In this document: positions 8,187 through 18,600 of the stretch, piece by piece
How the letters are laid out: the number at the start of each line of letters is the position of its first letter
Position numbering within the stretch: the stretch's first letter is position 1
NCBI GenBank assembly: GCA_965200235.1
Contig: OZ241339.1
Span: 310,001 to 374,000, forward strand
Source of the DNA: Azotimanducus chitobiosivorans
GTDB taxonomy: Bacteria > Pseudomonadota > Gammaproteobacteria > Pseudomonadales > Azotimanducaceae
Direction: 5' to 3'
Length of the DNA: 64,000 nt
Notes under the pieces: model-generated
Told to the model about the DNA's origin: nothing
The model's database searches: none
What the model saw: the letters and a program-made list of their open reading frames with translations, nothing else
Made by a program: the position numbers and the translations under genes

Positions 8187-9178
8187 CCACCCTGTTCGGC
8201 ATTTTCTTGCTCACCCTTCTGATGATCACCGGCATGGCGATCGTGCATACGCGCAACCTGTTCGTGGCGGTAATGTTGATGGGCATTGCCAGCTTATTGA
8301 TCGCCGCGAGTTTTTTTCTGCTCGATGCGGCCGATGTGGCGCTCACCGAGGCTGCTATCGGCGCGGGCATATCAACGGTGCTGTTTCTCGGCGCACTTGC
8401 CTTGACTTCCGAGCGCGAGCGCAAGCGCAGGCGCAGCCTGTCAACCTCTTCTTTGCTTCAGTTCGGCATCGTTGGCATCGTCGCGCTCATCGTTATCTGG
8501 GCGACCTTCGATCAGCCGCGGCTCGGTAGTCCGAGTGCGCCGGTGCAGACGCATCTCACGCCTTGGTACATTGAATCGACTCGCGACCTGATTGACATTC
8601 CGAATGCTGTCACCGCCGTGCTCGCGAGCTTTCGCGGCTACGACACGCTCGGCGAGGTCGTCGTTGTGTTCACGGCCGGCGTCGGGGTGCTGTTTCTGCT
8701 AGGCACCGGGGCATCTTCACGCGCCGCGAGCGCGTCGTTCTCCGAGGACAATGCCGGCTTGCGGCACTATCTGATTCCCCGCATTCTTGGGCGGCTATTG
8801 ATCCCGTTCATTTTGCTGCTTGGCTTCTACGTGCAGTTCCATGGCGAGTACGGTCCCGGTGGCGGATTCCAAGCGGGCGCGATTATCGCCGCGTCGGTGA
8901 TCCTCTACGCGCTGCTTGAAGGCGAGCAGCGGGCGCTTTCGGTCATCCCGCAAGGCGTGCTGCTCGCCATGATGGCGGGTGGCACGCTGCTTTTCGGCGC
9001 GGTGGGTGTGGCAGGCATCGTGCTTGGCGGCAATTTTCTCGATTATTCGGTGTTGTCCGAAGACCCAGTGAACGGTCAGCATTGGGGCATCCTGCTGATT
9101 GAGATGGGCATTGGCATTACCGTCGCTGGCGTCCTGATCAGCATTTTTCACGCCTTCGCCGCGAGAGCCACGGCCTAG
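8183..9178 (+). CDS. mnhB: DUF4040/MbhE-like plus MnhB fusion antiporter subunit
   Basis: The 331-residue protein joins parts that are often separate. Residues 1-80 (AIVHTRNLFVAVMLMGIAS, LTEAAIGAGISTVLF) are a DUF4040 domain like the C-terminus of MrpA or hydrogenase MbhD. Residues 90-175 include a MbhE-like segment (AVLASFRGYDTLGEVVV). Residues 190-331 are MnhB (PFILLLGFYVQFHGEYGPGG, FLDYSVLSE). This puts the MrpA C-terminal domains on MnhB, which fits with the separate ND5-like subunits downstream lacking them. Similar fusions are known in the 'group 2' order of antiporter genes. Confidence 0.88.
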   Translation: MTTLFGIFLLTLLMITGMAIVHTRNLFVAVMLMGIASLLIAASFFLLDAADVALTEAAIGAGISTVLFLGALALTSERERKRRRSLSTSSLLQFGIVGIVALIVIWATFDQPRLGSPSAPVQTHLTPWYIESTRDLIDIPNAVTAVLASFRGYDTLGEVVVVFTAGVGVLFLLGTGASSRAASASFSEDNAGLRHYLIPRILGRLLIPFILLLGFYVQFHGEYGPGGGFQAGAIIAASVILYALLEGEQRALSVIPQGVLLAMMAGGTLLFGAVGVAGIVLGGNFLDYSVLSEDPVNGQHWGILLIEMGIGITVAGVLISIFHAFAARATA

Positions 9179-9193
9179 GCTCGGGACGAACGC

Positions 9194-9544
9194 ATGGATA
9201 TTCTCGGGCTGTATCACTATTGGGTCTTCGCGGTGCTGTTGATGACTGGCTTCTACGCCATCGTTGCCAAGCCCAACCTCGTCAAAAAGCTCATCGGCCT
9301 GTCAATGTTTCAGTCCGCGGTGTTTCTGTGCTACATCACGATCGGCAAGATCGAAGGCGGCACTGCGCCGATTATGGGCGAGGGCGCCGAACTCTTTTCG
9401 AGCCCGCTGCCGCAAGTGCTGATACTGACCGCGATTGTCGTCAGCATCTCGACTACGGCGCTCGGCCTCGGCCTTGTCCTGCGCATCAAGGACGAATACG
9501 GCTCGATTGAAGAAGACGAGATACAGGAGCAGGATCAGCCGTGA
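9194..9544 (+). CDS. mnhC: Mrp/Mnh antiporter subunit C (NuoK-like)
   Basis: The 116-residue three-helix protein is homologous to NuoK of complex I. Family features are GFYAIVAKPNLVKKLIGLSM near residue 16, PLPQVLILTAIVVSISTTAL near residue 75 and a charged tail (EYGSIEEDEIQEQDQP). It begins 15 bases after the MnhB fusion gene and is followed after 31 bases by the first ND4-like subunit. Confidence 0.92.
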   Translation: MDILGLYHYWVFAVLLMTGFYAIVAKPNLVKKLIGLSMFQSAVFLCYITIGKIEGGTAPIMGEGAELFSSPLPQVLILTAIVVSISTTALGLGLVLRIKDEYGSIEEDEIQEQDQP

Positions 9545-9575
9545 TCGCGAGATCAGGTGTTCGAGGGGCGAAGCC

Positions 9576-11075
9576 TTGCTAGCACCCCATCTGCCAATGT
9601 TGCAAGTGCTGGTGCCGCTGTTGATGGCGCCGTTCGTGCTGCTCTTGCAGCCGCGCGGACTCGCGTGGGCGGCAGCAACCGCAGCGAGCTTGATGGCGTT
9701 CGCCATCGCCATCATGCTGGCGCTGACCGTTGTCGGCGACGCGCCCTTGACGTATCAAGTGGGCGGCTGGCCAGCGCCTTACGGGATCGAGCTGCGGGTG
9801 GACGACTTCAGTGCGCTGCTGCTGCTTGTCATCACCGGCGCGTCAAGCGTGACGCTGCTCGGCGGCTGGCAGAGCCTCGCGCACGCCCTGCCATCGGCGC
9901 GGCAGCCCTACTACTTCTCGGCGTGGCTGCTTGCCTTGACGGGATTCGTCGGCATTGCTGTCTCCGCCGATGCGTTCAACATCTTTGTGTTCATGGAGGT
10001 TTCTTCGCTCGCAAGCTACGTGCTGATCGCAGGCGGGCCGGACCGCCGCGCGCTGTCCGCCGTCTTCAAGTACCTCATCATGGGCACCGTCGGCGCCACC
10101 TTTTATCTGGTTGGCATCGGTCTCGTCTACATGATGACGGGCACCTTGAACCTCGCTGACATGGCGGTGCGCATTTCAGACGTGGCGGACACGCGCCCGG
10201 TGCTATTGGCTGCTGGCTTCATCACCGTCGGCCTCGCACTGAAAGCGGCGATCTTCCCGCTGCATATCTGGCTGCCGAACGCCTACGCCTACGCGCCGCA
10301 CATTGCGACGGCGTTCTTGGCGGCGTGCGCGACCAAGGTGGCGCTCTACGTGCTGCTGCGCTTTGATTTCGTTGTTTTGCAGCACAGCGCGAGTGAACAT
10401 GCCGTTCAATTCGCGGGCTACCTGATGCCGCTCGCCGTCCTCGGCATCCTTGTTGGTTCCGGTGTCGCGATATTCGAGCGCGACCTGAAGCGGCTGCTCG
10501 CGTTCTCTTCGGTCGCGCAGATCGGCTATATGCTGCTTGGCGCGAGCCTCGTGACCATTGCCGGGCTGAACGCGGCGATCCTGCATATGTTCAACCATGC
10601 GCTCGCCAAGGGTGGGCTGTTCTTGGTGGTCGCCGCGTTCTGCACGGTCGCGGCGAGCTCGCAACTTGAACAGATCGGCGGCATTGCCCGCAAAATGCCT
10701 TGGACTTTCGCCGCGTTCGTGGTCTGCGGCCTGAGCCTCATCGGCGTGCCAGGCACCGCAGGCTTCCTCAGCAAATGGTATCTAGTCACGGCGGCGCTCG
10801 ACTATGGCGCGCTCGGCATCGCGCTTGTCGGTGTCATCCTCGTGAGTTCGCTGATGGCCGTCGTCTACATCTGGCGCGTGGTTGAATCAGCCTGTTTTGC
10901 GGGCGAGTTCGGCGATGATGCCGATAGCGACTCGGAAACCGCTGCGGTTCCGCCATTGCTCTTCATCGCCGTGTGGATTGTGGCGCTCGCCAACCTCTAC
11001 TTTGGCCTCGCGAGCGCGCTGCCAATCGAGCTGGCTGCATCCGCAGCGAACTTGCTCATGGGGCATGCGCCGTGA
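9576..11075 (+). CDS. mnhD: Mrp/Mnh antiporter subunit D (ND4-like), first of three
   Basis: A ~499-residue polytopic membrane protein of the proton-conducting transporter family. It has the lysine/histidine-bearing helices of antiporter-like subunits: FMEVSSLASYVLI, LALKAAIFPLHIWLPNAYA near residue 220 and HMFNHALAKGGLFLVVAAF near residue 335. The TTG at 9576 is preferred because GAGGGG lies about 8 bases before it; an ATG 7 codons later is the alternative. The stop overlaps the next start as GTGA. Confidence 0.9.
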   Translation: MLAPHLPMLQVLVPLLMAPFVLLLQPRGLAWAAATAASLMAFAIAIMLALTVVGDAPLTYQVGGWPAPYGIELRVDDFSALLLLVITGASSVTLLGGWQSLAHALPSARQPYYFSAWLLALTGFVGIAVSADAFNIFVFMEVSSLASYVLIAGGPDRRALSAVFKYLIMGTVGATFYLVGIGLVYMMTGTLNLADMAVRISDVADTRPVLLAAGFITVGLALKAAIFPLHIWLPNAYAYAPHIATAFLAACATKVALYVLLRFDFVVLQHSASEHAVQFAGYLMPLAVLGILVGSGVAIFERDLKRLLAFSSVAQIGYMLLGASLVTIAGLNAAILHMFNHALAKGGLFLVVAAFCTVAASSQLEQIGGIARKMPWTFAAFVVCGLSLIGVPGTAGFLSKWYLVTAALDYGALGIALVGVILVSSLMAVVYIWRVVESACFAGEFGDDADSDSETAAVPPLLFIAVWIVALANLYFGLASALPIELAASAANLLMGHAP

Positions 11076-12550
11076 GCGCTGAACTCGCAATCCTTGCTTC
11101 GCTCGCATTGCCGCTTGCAGGCGCGGTGCTGATTGCCTTTGCCGGGAGAATCGGCGTCAATGTGCGCGAAGCGGCCACCATGCTCATTGCCGGTGCGCTG
11201 GCGTTGATTGTATGGAGTCTCGTGCCTGCGGTGGCGGCGGGCGAGCGACCTCAGGTGTCGGTCGCCGAAGTGCTGCCCGGCATCGAGCTTGCATTCGCCG
11301 TCGAGCCGCTCGGCATGCTGTTCGCCGCGCTCGCCTCGATGCTGTGGATCGTCAATTCCCTGTATTCGATCGGCTATATGCGCGGCAATGAGGAAGCCAA
11401 CCAAACGCGCTTCTACGCGCTCTTCGCCGTCTCGCTCGGCGCAACTGTCGGCGTCGCGTTCGCGGCCAACCTGTTCACGCTGTTCCTGTTCTATGAAGTG
11501 CTGACGCTGTCCACCTACCCGCTGGTTGCACACAAGGGCGATCGGCAGAGCGTGGCGTCCGCGCGCGTCTATCTGGTGGTGCTGCTGTCCACATCGATTG
11601 TGCTGTTCCTGCCGGCAATCATTTGGACGTATTTGGTCGCTGGCAGCGGCGATTTCACACTCGGCGGCGTGCTCGCCGGCAAGCTTGAAGGGGCGGGCGT
11701 TGGTGTGCTGCTGCTCTTATTCGTGTTCGGCATCGGCAAGGCGGCGGTGATGCCAGTCCATCCGTGGCTACCTGCTGCCATGGTCGCGCCGATGCCGGTG
11801 AGCGCGCTCCTTCATGCCGTGGCAGTGGTGAAAGCCGGCGTGTTCGCGATCACCAAGGTGATCATCTATATCTTCGGCGTGGAGCATCTGGCTGGCGCGT
11901 TTGGTGCTGATCTCCTGGTGTTCATCGCGGCGTTCACTATCATCGCGGCGAGCATTGTGGCGCTCCGCCAAACCAATCTCAAACGCTTGCTGGCCTACTC
12001 GACGGTCGCCCAGCTCTCTTACGTGGTGATGGCCATCGCCTTGCTGACGCCGCTTGCCGGTATTGGCGCCGCCGTGCACATCGTTGCCCACGCGTTCGGC
12101 AAGATCACCTTGTTCTTTGCAGCCGGTGCCATCTACACGGCGGCGCACAAGACAGAAATAACTGAGCTGCGCGGCATCGGGCGGCGCATGCCGGTGACGA
12201 TGATGGCGTTCACCATCGGCGCGCTGAGCATGATCGGCGTGCCGCCAACGGGCGGCTTCGTCTCCAAATGGTATATCCTCGCGGGCGCCTATCAGGCGGA
12301 CAGTATGCTTGCGCTCGTCACTATTCTCGCGAGCACGGTGCTCAATGCAGCCTATCTTCTGCCCATCATCTACTTGGCGTGGTTTGCGCGCGAAGACGAA
12401 GGTGATGGTACGCCGCCTGCGCGCGTTCACGGAGAAGCCCCTTGGCCTGCCGTGCTCGCGCTCGGCCTGACCGCTGCGCTGACGGTCGGTTTCTTTGTCT
12501 TTCATGGCGCGGCGCTCGACATTGCGCGGCAGTTGCTAGCGGGGTTCTAA
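11072..12550 (+). CDS. Second ND4/ND5-like antiporter subunit
   Basis: The 492-residue membrane protein has the channel signatures FLFYEVLTLSTYPLVAHKGD near residue 140, MPVHPWLPAAMVAPMPVSAL near residue 228 and VAHAFGKITLFFAAGAIYTA near residue 335. It resembles the N-terminal domain of MrpA and hydrogenase-type NuoL relatives but lacks the MrpA C-terminal domains, which are fused to MnhB in this operon. The GTG start overlaps the previous stop (GTGA). The next gene starts directly after its stop codon. Confidence 0.88.
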   Translation: MSAELAILASLALPLAGAVLIAFAGRIGVNVREAATMLIAGALALIVWSLVPAVAAGERPQVSVAEVLPGIELAFAVEPLGMLFAALASMLWIVNSLYSIGYMRGNEEANQTRFYALFAVSLGATVGVAFAANLFTLFLFYEVLTLSTYPLVAHKGDRQSVASARVYLVVLLSTSIVLFLPAIIWTYLVAGSGDFTLGGVLAGKLEGAGVGVLLLLFVFGIGKAAVMPVHPWLPAAMVAPMPVSALLHAVAVVKAGVFAITKVIIYIFGVEHLAGAFGADLLVFIAAFTIIAASIVALRQTNLKRLLAYSTVAQLSYVVMAIALLTPLAGIGAAVHIVAHAFGKITLFFAAGAIYTAAHKTEITELRGIGRRMPVTMMAFTIGALSMIGVPPTGGFVSKWYILAGAYQADSMLALVTILASTVLNAAYLLPIIYLAWFAREDEGDGTPPARVHGEAPWPAVLALGLTAALTVGFFVFHGAALDIARQLLAGF

Positions 12551-12835
12551 ATGACGGGTAAGGACGAACAGGAGCACTGGCTCGCGCGGCCAGCGACCAT
12601 CAAGCGGCTCTGGTGGGGCTTTGCCGTTCTGCTCGTGATCACTGTCTTGGCGCAGCTGATTGTGCATGTGAAAGGCTACTTCGTCGTCGATGGCTGGTTC
12701 GGGTTTGGCGCCAGCTACGGGTTCTTGGCGTGCCTCGCCATGGTGCTCTTCGCGAAAGGCATTGGCTTCTTCCTCAAGCGCAAGGAACGCTACTACGAGC
12801 GCGATGACGATACCGGCGGCGATGCCAATGCTTGA
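12551..12835 (+). CDS. Small membrane protein of the antiporter operon
   Basis: The 94-residue protein has two hydrophobic helices (about residues 22-42 and 55-73) between a polar N-terminus and a charged C-terminus (LKRKERYYERDDDTGG). It starts immediately after the second ND-like gene and overlaps the third by 14 bases. The family was not recognised. Its place inside the operon suggests an accessory or assembly subunit. Confidence 0.75.
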   Translation: MTGKDEQEHWLARPATIKRLWWGFAVLLVITVLAQLIVHVKGYFVVDGWFGFGASYGFLACLAMVLFAKGIGFFLKRKERYYERDDDTGGDANA

Positions 12836-14552
12836 GTACCTGCCGCCAGCCTTCGTTCTGCTGATCGGCGCCGCGCTCATCGGCTGCGTGCGCGGTGCGC
12901 TGCGCACCCTCGTGGTGCTGACCGCGCCAATACTGACGCTGCTGCTCGTCTGGCAGGTGCCGGACGGCGTTGTGTTCGAAGTCGCGTTTCTCGATTTTGC
13001 CATCGAACCCATCGAGGGCAGTCCTGTCCGGCGCTTGTTTGCATTGATCTTTACGCTGATGGCACTCATCGGCGGTCTCTACGCCTACCGCCAAGCAGCA
13101 TGGCACGAGCTCGCCGCCGCCTATGCCTACGCCGCCGGCGCCATCGGCGTCAGCTTTGCCGGCGATCTTGTGACCCTGTTCATCTATTGGGAGGTCATGG
13201 CCATCTTCTCGACCTTCATCGTTTGGAATGGCGCATCGCGGGACGCGCAGGCGGCGGGCATTCGCTATGCCATCATGCATCTGCTCGGCGGCGTCATCCT
13301 GATGATCGGCATCGAAGGGCTGGCGGTGCAAACGGGATCGATCGACCTCCGGCCAATCAGGGCTGTTGACCTCTCAACTTGGCTGATTCTCATCGGTGTG
13401 CTGGTGAACGCGGCGGCGCCGCCGGTGTCGGCGTGGCTGGCAGACGCCTATCCGCGTTCAAGCCCGACCGGTTCGGTGTTCCTCTCGGCATTCACCACCA
13501 AGGCCGCTGTACTGGCTCTGATACTGCTGTTTCCCGGCGAGTCGGTGCTGATCGGCGTCGGACTCTTCATGATCATCTACGGCATCATCTACGCGCTGCT
13601 CGAAAACGACATTCGGCGCATTCTTGCCTACTCGATCGTCAACCAGGTCGGCTTCATGGTCTGCGCGGTCGGCATCGGCACGGAAATGGCATTGAACGGT
13701 GCGGCGGCGCATGCCTTTGCGCATATTATCTACAAGGCGCTCTTGTTCATGAGTGCCGGGGTCGTCGTGTATCGAACCGGCATGAATCGCTGCAGCGATG
13801 TCGGCGGGCTGTTCCGCACCATGCCGCTGACGGCGATCTGCGGCATTGTCGGCGCACTGGCGATTTCGGGCTTTCCGCTGACCTCTGGGTTCACCACCAA
13901 GACGCTTATCTCGCAAGCTGCTGCGCAGGAATCGATGGCCTTTGTCTACTTCATGCTGGCCGCCGCCTCCGCCGGCGTGTTCCTGCACGCCGGCATTAAG
14001 TTCCCGTGGTTCGTGTTCTTCCAGCGGGACTCGGGCCTGCGACCGAAAGACGCGCCGTGGAACATGGCGCTCGCGATGCTGATCTTTGCGGGTCTGTGCA
14101 TTCTGCTTGGCGTTGCGCCGGAGCTGCTCTATGGCCTCCTGCCGTATCCGGTTGAATACCAAGCGTACACGTCGGGCAAGGTGCTGTTTTATTTGCAGCT
14201 TCTGCTGTTCTCTGGCCTTGCCTTCTTCCTGCTTCTGCCGTTGATGAAGCGCACGCTGACCATCAGCCTCGACACGGACTGGCTATGGCGCGCCTTGCTG
14301 CCGCGAATAGCGGGTCATATCATTCGGGCGAACTTGAAGATTGGGCAACCGTTTCTGGCAACCATCCTCAAGTCGCTTGCTCGCCTGCGGGGTGTCGCCG
14401 CAGCGCTCTTGTCCGTATCGTCGGCAGCACCGGATGCGAAACCTTCCGGTCTCCTCGCCCGATCTTGGTCAATCGGCAGCACCGCACTTGCGGTCTTGGT
14501 GCTGCTCACCTTGTACGTGCTGGCGTACTTGTTTTGGAATGTGCATACATAG
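12822..14552 (+). CDS. Third ND4/ND5-like antiporter subunit
   Basis: The 576-residue polytopic membrane protein of the proton-conducting transporter family has LVTLFIYWEVMAIFSTFIVW near residue 110, a charged helix with VSAWLADAYPRSSPTGSVFL near residue 203 and HAFAHIIYKALLFMSAGVVV near residue 300. The usual lysine/histidine pattern is partly altered. An extended C-terminal region past residue 480 contains an amphipathic stretch and a final transmembrane helix (ALAVLVLLTLYVLAYLFW). ATGs at 12822 and 12828 are both possible starts. It is the last gene of the operon and converges with the next minus-strand gene after 25 bases. Confidence 0.87.
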   Translation: MPMLEYLPPAFVLLIGAALIGCVRGALRTLVVLTAPILTLLLVWQVPDGVVFEVAFLDFAIEPIEGSPVRRLFALIFTLMALIGGLYAYRQAAWHELAAAYAYAAGAIGVSFAGDLVTLFIYWEVMAIFSTFIVWNGASRDAQAAGIRYAIMHLLGGVILMIGIEGLAVQTGSIDLRPIRAVDLSTWLILIGVLVNAAAPPVSAWLADAYPRSSPTGSVFLSAFTTKAAVLALILLFPGESVLIGVGLFMIIYGIIYALLENDIRRILAYSIVNQVGFMVCAVGIGTEMALNGAAAHAFAHIIYKALLFMSAGVVVYRTGMNRCSDVGGLFRTMPLTAICGIVGALAISGFPLTSGFTTKTLISQAAAQESMAFVYFMLAAASAGVFLHAGIKFPWFVFFQRDSGLRPKDAPWNMALAMLIFAGLCILLGVAPELLYGLLPYPVEYQAYTSGKVLFYLQLLLFSGLAFFLLLPLMKRTLTISLDTDWLWRALLPRIAGHIIRANLKIGQPFLATILKSLARLRGVAAALLSVSSAAPDAKPSGLLARSWSIGSTALAVLVLLTLYVLAYLFWNVHT

Positions 14553-14577
14553 GGAATATGATCTCGGGCACAGCCGC

Positions 14578-14943
14578 TTACACGCCAAACTGATTGAGCC
14601 ATCCGATGACATGGCGGTTCGTGACGCCTTGTGAACGCACATGGTCTGCCAGCCGAATGACTGGGACGCCGCATCGCCACGCGAGCGTGTGCAGGTCTGG
14701 GATGCGAAGAGAGCCTAGCAGCCACCGAATCACTGTCGCCATTTGACCATCCTGCACAGGTGGGCCGCACAAGGCGTGTCGTACCGCTTGTCCACGCACA
14801 CGAAAGCGCAAGCCTGCGCAATATCGCCCAACCATCGCATCCATTAACTGGTCAGCCTGCGCATCCATCTCCGGCGCCGTCTGAATCTTCGGATTGGCGG
14901 CAAAGCGTTCCGCTGAAATCAGCGTCGCTGTGTCTCTGTTCAT
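14578..14943 (-). CDS. Hypothetical protein following a nucleotidyltransferase gene
   Basis: The 121-residue product was not recognised. It begins MNRDTATLISAERFAANPKI and ends with a possibly helical region (VTNRHVIGWLNQFGV). Its ATG is 3 bases after the stop of the AbiEii-like gene, so the two are co-transcribed. In toxin-antitoxin loci of this type a small partner is often the antitoxin, which is the best guess. The normal AbiEi winged-helix antitoxin was not seen here, so the pairing would be atypical. Confidence 0.55.
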   Translation of the reverse strand: MNRDTATLISAERFAANPKIQTAPEMDAQADQLMDAMVGRYCAGLRFRVRGQAVRHALCGPPVQDGQMATVIRWLLGSLRIPDLHTLAWRCGVPVIRLADHVRSQGVTNRHVIGWLNQFGV

Positions 14944-14946
14944 TGG

Positions 14947-15627
14947 TTATGCGTCGCGATGCAATGCCGATTGTACTGTCTCTATGAGCGCATGCTCATC
15001 CCAATCCGCCGCCTCAATCAAGGGCTTGTCTGTCTGCCGAGACCACCCTTTCGGTAATCGCGAGAGCATCGACCACACTGCATGACGTTGTGGCGATGAT
15101 AAGGCGTGCTTCGCCTGGTCGAGCGCATCCGGTGCGTTTCTCACAGCGCACGCCAAATCATAGACATCTCGCACCTCAACAGTCTGTGCGTCAAAGAGTC
15201 GATGGCGCAATTTCTTCGCTAGAATTTCTGAAGTCGTTTGAAGGCCGACAGGCACATCGCCGGGAAGTACCCCCGCATAGTCTTCTTCAAGGATGAAGGT
15301 ATGGGGCATGAGCGTTACCTCAATCCCGTGAATCTCGCAATACAGCGCCATGTACTCCATCCATGTTCTTTCCGGGTCAGCACCAGCATTCGTCACGATG
15401 GCAGCCTCCACCGCCGCGCCATGCTCTCGATGCACCCGGGCAAATTCATCAGCCTTGCAAAAGAAGTCAACATCAAGCGATTGCCGATGTTGCCATCGCG
15501 CTTGCAAGACGGTGCCGCCGCCCATCGAAATATCTTGCAGCTCAAAGTACGACAACAACGCCTGTGCCGCGCGTTGCGCAGCTTCAAGTTGCTTGTGAGG
15601 GAATATATGGGGATGGGTGATCGTCAT
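14947..15627 (-). CDS. AbiEii/AbiGii-type nucleotidyltransferase
   Basis: The 226-residue protein has the nucleotidyltransferase core: GGGTVLQARWQHRQ near residue 36, then SLDVDFFCKADEF with the DxD metal site about residues 53-55. This is the hallmark of the AbiEii/AbiGii toxin family, whose members attach nucleotides to RNA targets. ILAKKLRHRLFDAQTVEVRD near residue 135 is a typical later segment. The ATG overlaps the 5-oxoprolinase stop by 4 bases (ATGA), so it is translationally coupled to an unrelated metabolic gene. A role as a toxin is a family-based inference. Confidence 0.78.
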   Translation of the reverse strand: MTITHPHIFPHKQLEAAQRAAQALLSYFELQDISMGGGTVLQARWQHRQSLDVDFFCKADEFARVHREHGAAVEAAIVTNAGADPERTWMEYMALYCEIHGIEVTLMPHTFILEEDYAGVLPGDVPVGLQTTSEILAKKLRHRLFDAQTVEVRDVYDLACAVRNAPDALDQAKHALSSPQRHAVWSMLSRLPKGWSRQTDKPLIEAADWDEHALIETVQSALHRDA

Positions 15628-18600
15628 GGTGCGGATTTTGCGACATGCGTTCCTTTTGAAGGGCGGTCCTGCTCGCCAAAGCCGCCGCCGCCGGGGGTCT
15701 GCATCCTGATTGTATCGCCTGGTGCAACAAATATCCGGTCGCAGCCAGAGAGCGGTTGAACGCTGCCGTCCGCTCGCCGTAGTTCGTTGACACCGCACGC
15801 GCCGGGCGCGCCGCCCTGAAGTCCGAAAGGCGGCACTTCGCGGCTGCTCGCTAGGAGATTGACTTCCATAGCGGCAAGGAACTTGAGCACCCGCACGGCG
15901 CCGTCGCCGCCCTTGAACCTGCCTTCGCCGCCGGAGCCGCGGCGGATTTCAAAGCGTTCGAGCAGGACCGGGAATCGTGACTCAAGCACCTCGGGGTCGG
16001 TGAGCTTGGTGTTGGTCATGTGCGAATGCACGGTTGAGGCACCGTCGAAGCCTTTGCCGCGATTGTCGATGCCCGCGCCCGTTCCGCCGCACACTGTTTC
16101 GTAGTTCTGATGCGTCTCGTTCCCCCAAATAAAATTATTCATCGTGCCTTGCGAAGCAGCGTTGACGCCGAGCGCGGCGAAGATGGCATTGGCGAGCGCT
16201 TGGCTGACTTCCGTGTTGCCAGCGACCACCGCCGCAGGATACGCGGGCGAGAGCATGGAGCGTTCTGGGATGCGTATATCAATCGGTTCGAGGCATCCGG
16301 CGTTCATTGGAATATCGGCATCCACGAGCGCGCGGAAGCAATAGAGCACGACCGCGCGCGTGACCGGTGCCGGCGCATTGAAATTATCTGGCTGTTCGGG
16401 GCTCGTGCCGTTGAAATCGACAACAAGTGTTCGTGATTCTGCGTCCGGGCGAAGTGCCACGCAAATCTCTCGCCCCGCATCCATGCGCAGCTTGAACTCG
16501 GACGGATGAAGTGCTGAAATCGCGCGGCGTATGGCCTCAGCGGCGTTCTCTTGAACGTGCCGCATGTAGGCGCGGACGACATCGAGGCCGTAGTGCTCGA
16601 CCATCGCGAGCAACTCGGCGCTGCCGCGTTCATTGGCGGCCGCTTTCGCCTTGAGGTCAGCGATGTTCTGCGCCGGATTGCGCGCCGGATAGTCGTTGTT
16701 CGTGAGCAGCGCGCGGATGCCAGCATCGTCGAATCCGCCATGTTTGACCAGGTGAAAACACTCGATGTACGCACCTTCCTCAGTGATGCTCCGCGCGAGC
16801 GGCGACGCTGAGCCGGGTGACAGGCCGCCGATATCGGCGTGGTGTCCGCGGCTCGCGGTGAAGAACAGTAGCCGCTCGCCTGCGTCATCAAAAACCGGCG
16901 TGACGACGGTGATGTCGGGCAGGTGCGTGCCACCGTCGTATGGCGCGTTGATGACGAACACATCGCCCGGCTCAAAATGACCGCGTTGATGGCGAATGAC
17001 GCTCGTAACGCTGCGGTCCATCGAGCCGAGATGCACCGGCAGATGCGGTGCGTTGGCGATGAGCGCGCCACTCGCATCAAAGATGGCGCACGAGAAATCA
17101 AGGCGCTCTTTGATGTTGACCGAGTCCGCGGTCGCCTGTAGGACAATGCCCATCTGCTCGGCGATGGACATGAAGAGGTTGTTGAAGATCTCAAGCATGA
17201 TCGGGTCGGCCTCAGTGCCGATGGCGGCTTGGCGCTGCTTCTGCACTGTGCGGGCCAGGATGATGTGCCCGTGCCGAGTCATCTCGGCGCGCCACTCCGG
17301 TTCGACAATGATGGTGCCGATCGACTCGACGATGATGGCCGGTCCATCAAGGTGCTGCCAAGGCCGCATGTCCTCGCGCATGACAACGCGCGCTTCGTGA
17401 AACTCGTCGCGCGAAAAAAATCTGGCTCGTTCGCGCACGGGAATCTCGTCGGCGCTAGCCTGCAAATGTGGTTCTTCGATCTCGCTTCCACCGCCGAAAC
17501 TGACAACTTCAATGGCCTCGATGATGATCCACTTTTCCGGCGAAACAAAGCCGAACCGTGATTTATGCGCGCGTTGGAAGGCTGCCGCAACCGTTTGATA
17601 CGGGCCGTGGGAGATCATGAGCGCAGTGTCTGTCCCCGCATAGCGAAGGTGCAGACGCTGTTCGGTCTCGATCTGATGCGCCGCAATGCCTTGGCTCGTA
17701 AGCTCCTGCCGGGTTCTGGAAGCGAGTGATGCGAAGCGCTGTTCAAGGCGCGATTCGACATCCGCTTGCAGAGGTTCGCTCACCGCGAGCTCGCGGTGCG
17801 CATGAAGCGGGGCAAGGCCCATGCCGTAGGCAGAGAGCACGCCCGCGAGCGGATGCAGGAGGACTTTTTCGATACCGAGCACATCGGCCACGAGGCACGC
17901 ATGCTGTCCGCCTGCGCCGCCAAAGCAATTGAGCACATGGCCGGTGACATCGTGGCCGCGCTGCGTCGAGATCTTCCGGATTGCGCTCGCCATGTTCTCG
18001 ACGGCGATGCGCACAAAGCCTTCAGCGACTTGCTGCGGCGACTTGCCGTGGCCGATGCGCGCGGCAAGCGTATCGAAGGCGTGTCGCACCGATTCCATAT
18101 CGAGTGGTTCCTCACCTGATTCACCGAAGATGCGCGGGAAGTGGTTCGGGAGTATCTTGCCGAGCAGCAGGTTGGCGTCGGTCAGCGTCAGCGGACCGCC
18201 GCGTCGGTAGCACAGAGGTCCAGGCGATGCGCCAGCCGAATCGGGACCGACCCGAAAGCGTGCGCCATCGAAGTGGAGCAGCGAACCACCGCCGGCGGCG
18301 ATCGTATGGATGTGCATCATGGGCGCGCGAACGCGCACGCCAGCGACCTCGGTCTCGAAAACGCGCTCAAACTCGCCAGCGAAATGGGACACGTCCGTTG
18401 ATGTGCCGCCCATATCAAAGCCGATGACACGCTCGCTGCCGGCGGTTCGCGATGTCTCCACCATGCCGATAACGCCGCCTGCGGGGCCAGAGAGAATGGC
18501 GTCCTTGCCTTTGAAGAGGCGTGCGTCCGTGAGGCCGCCAGATGACATCATGAACTGTAGTTTCGGCAGCCTCTGCGCGCCACCTAAGGCATCGATCAGG

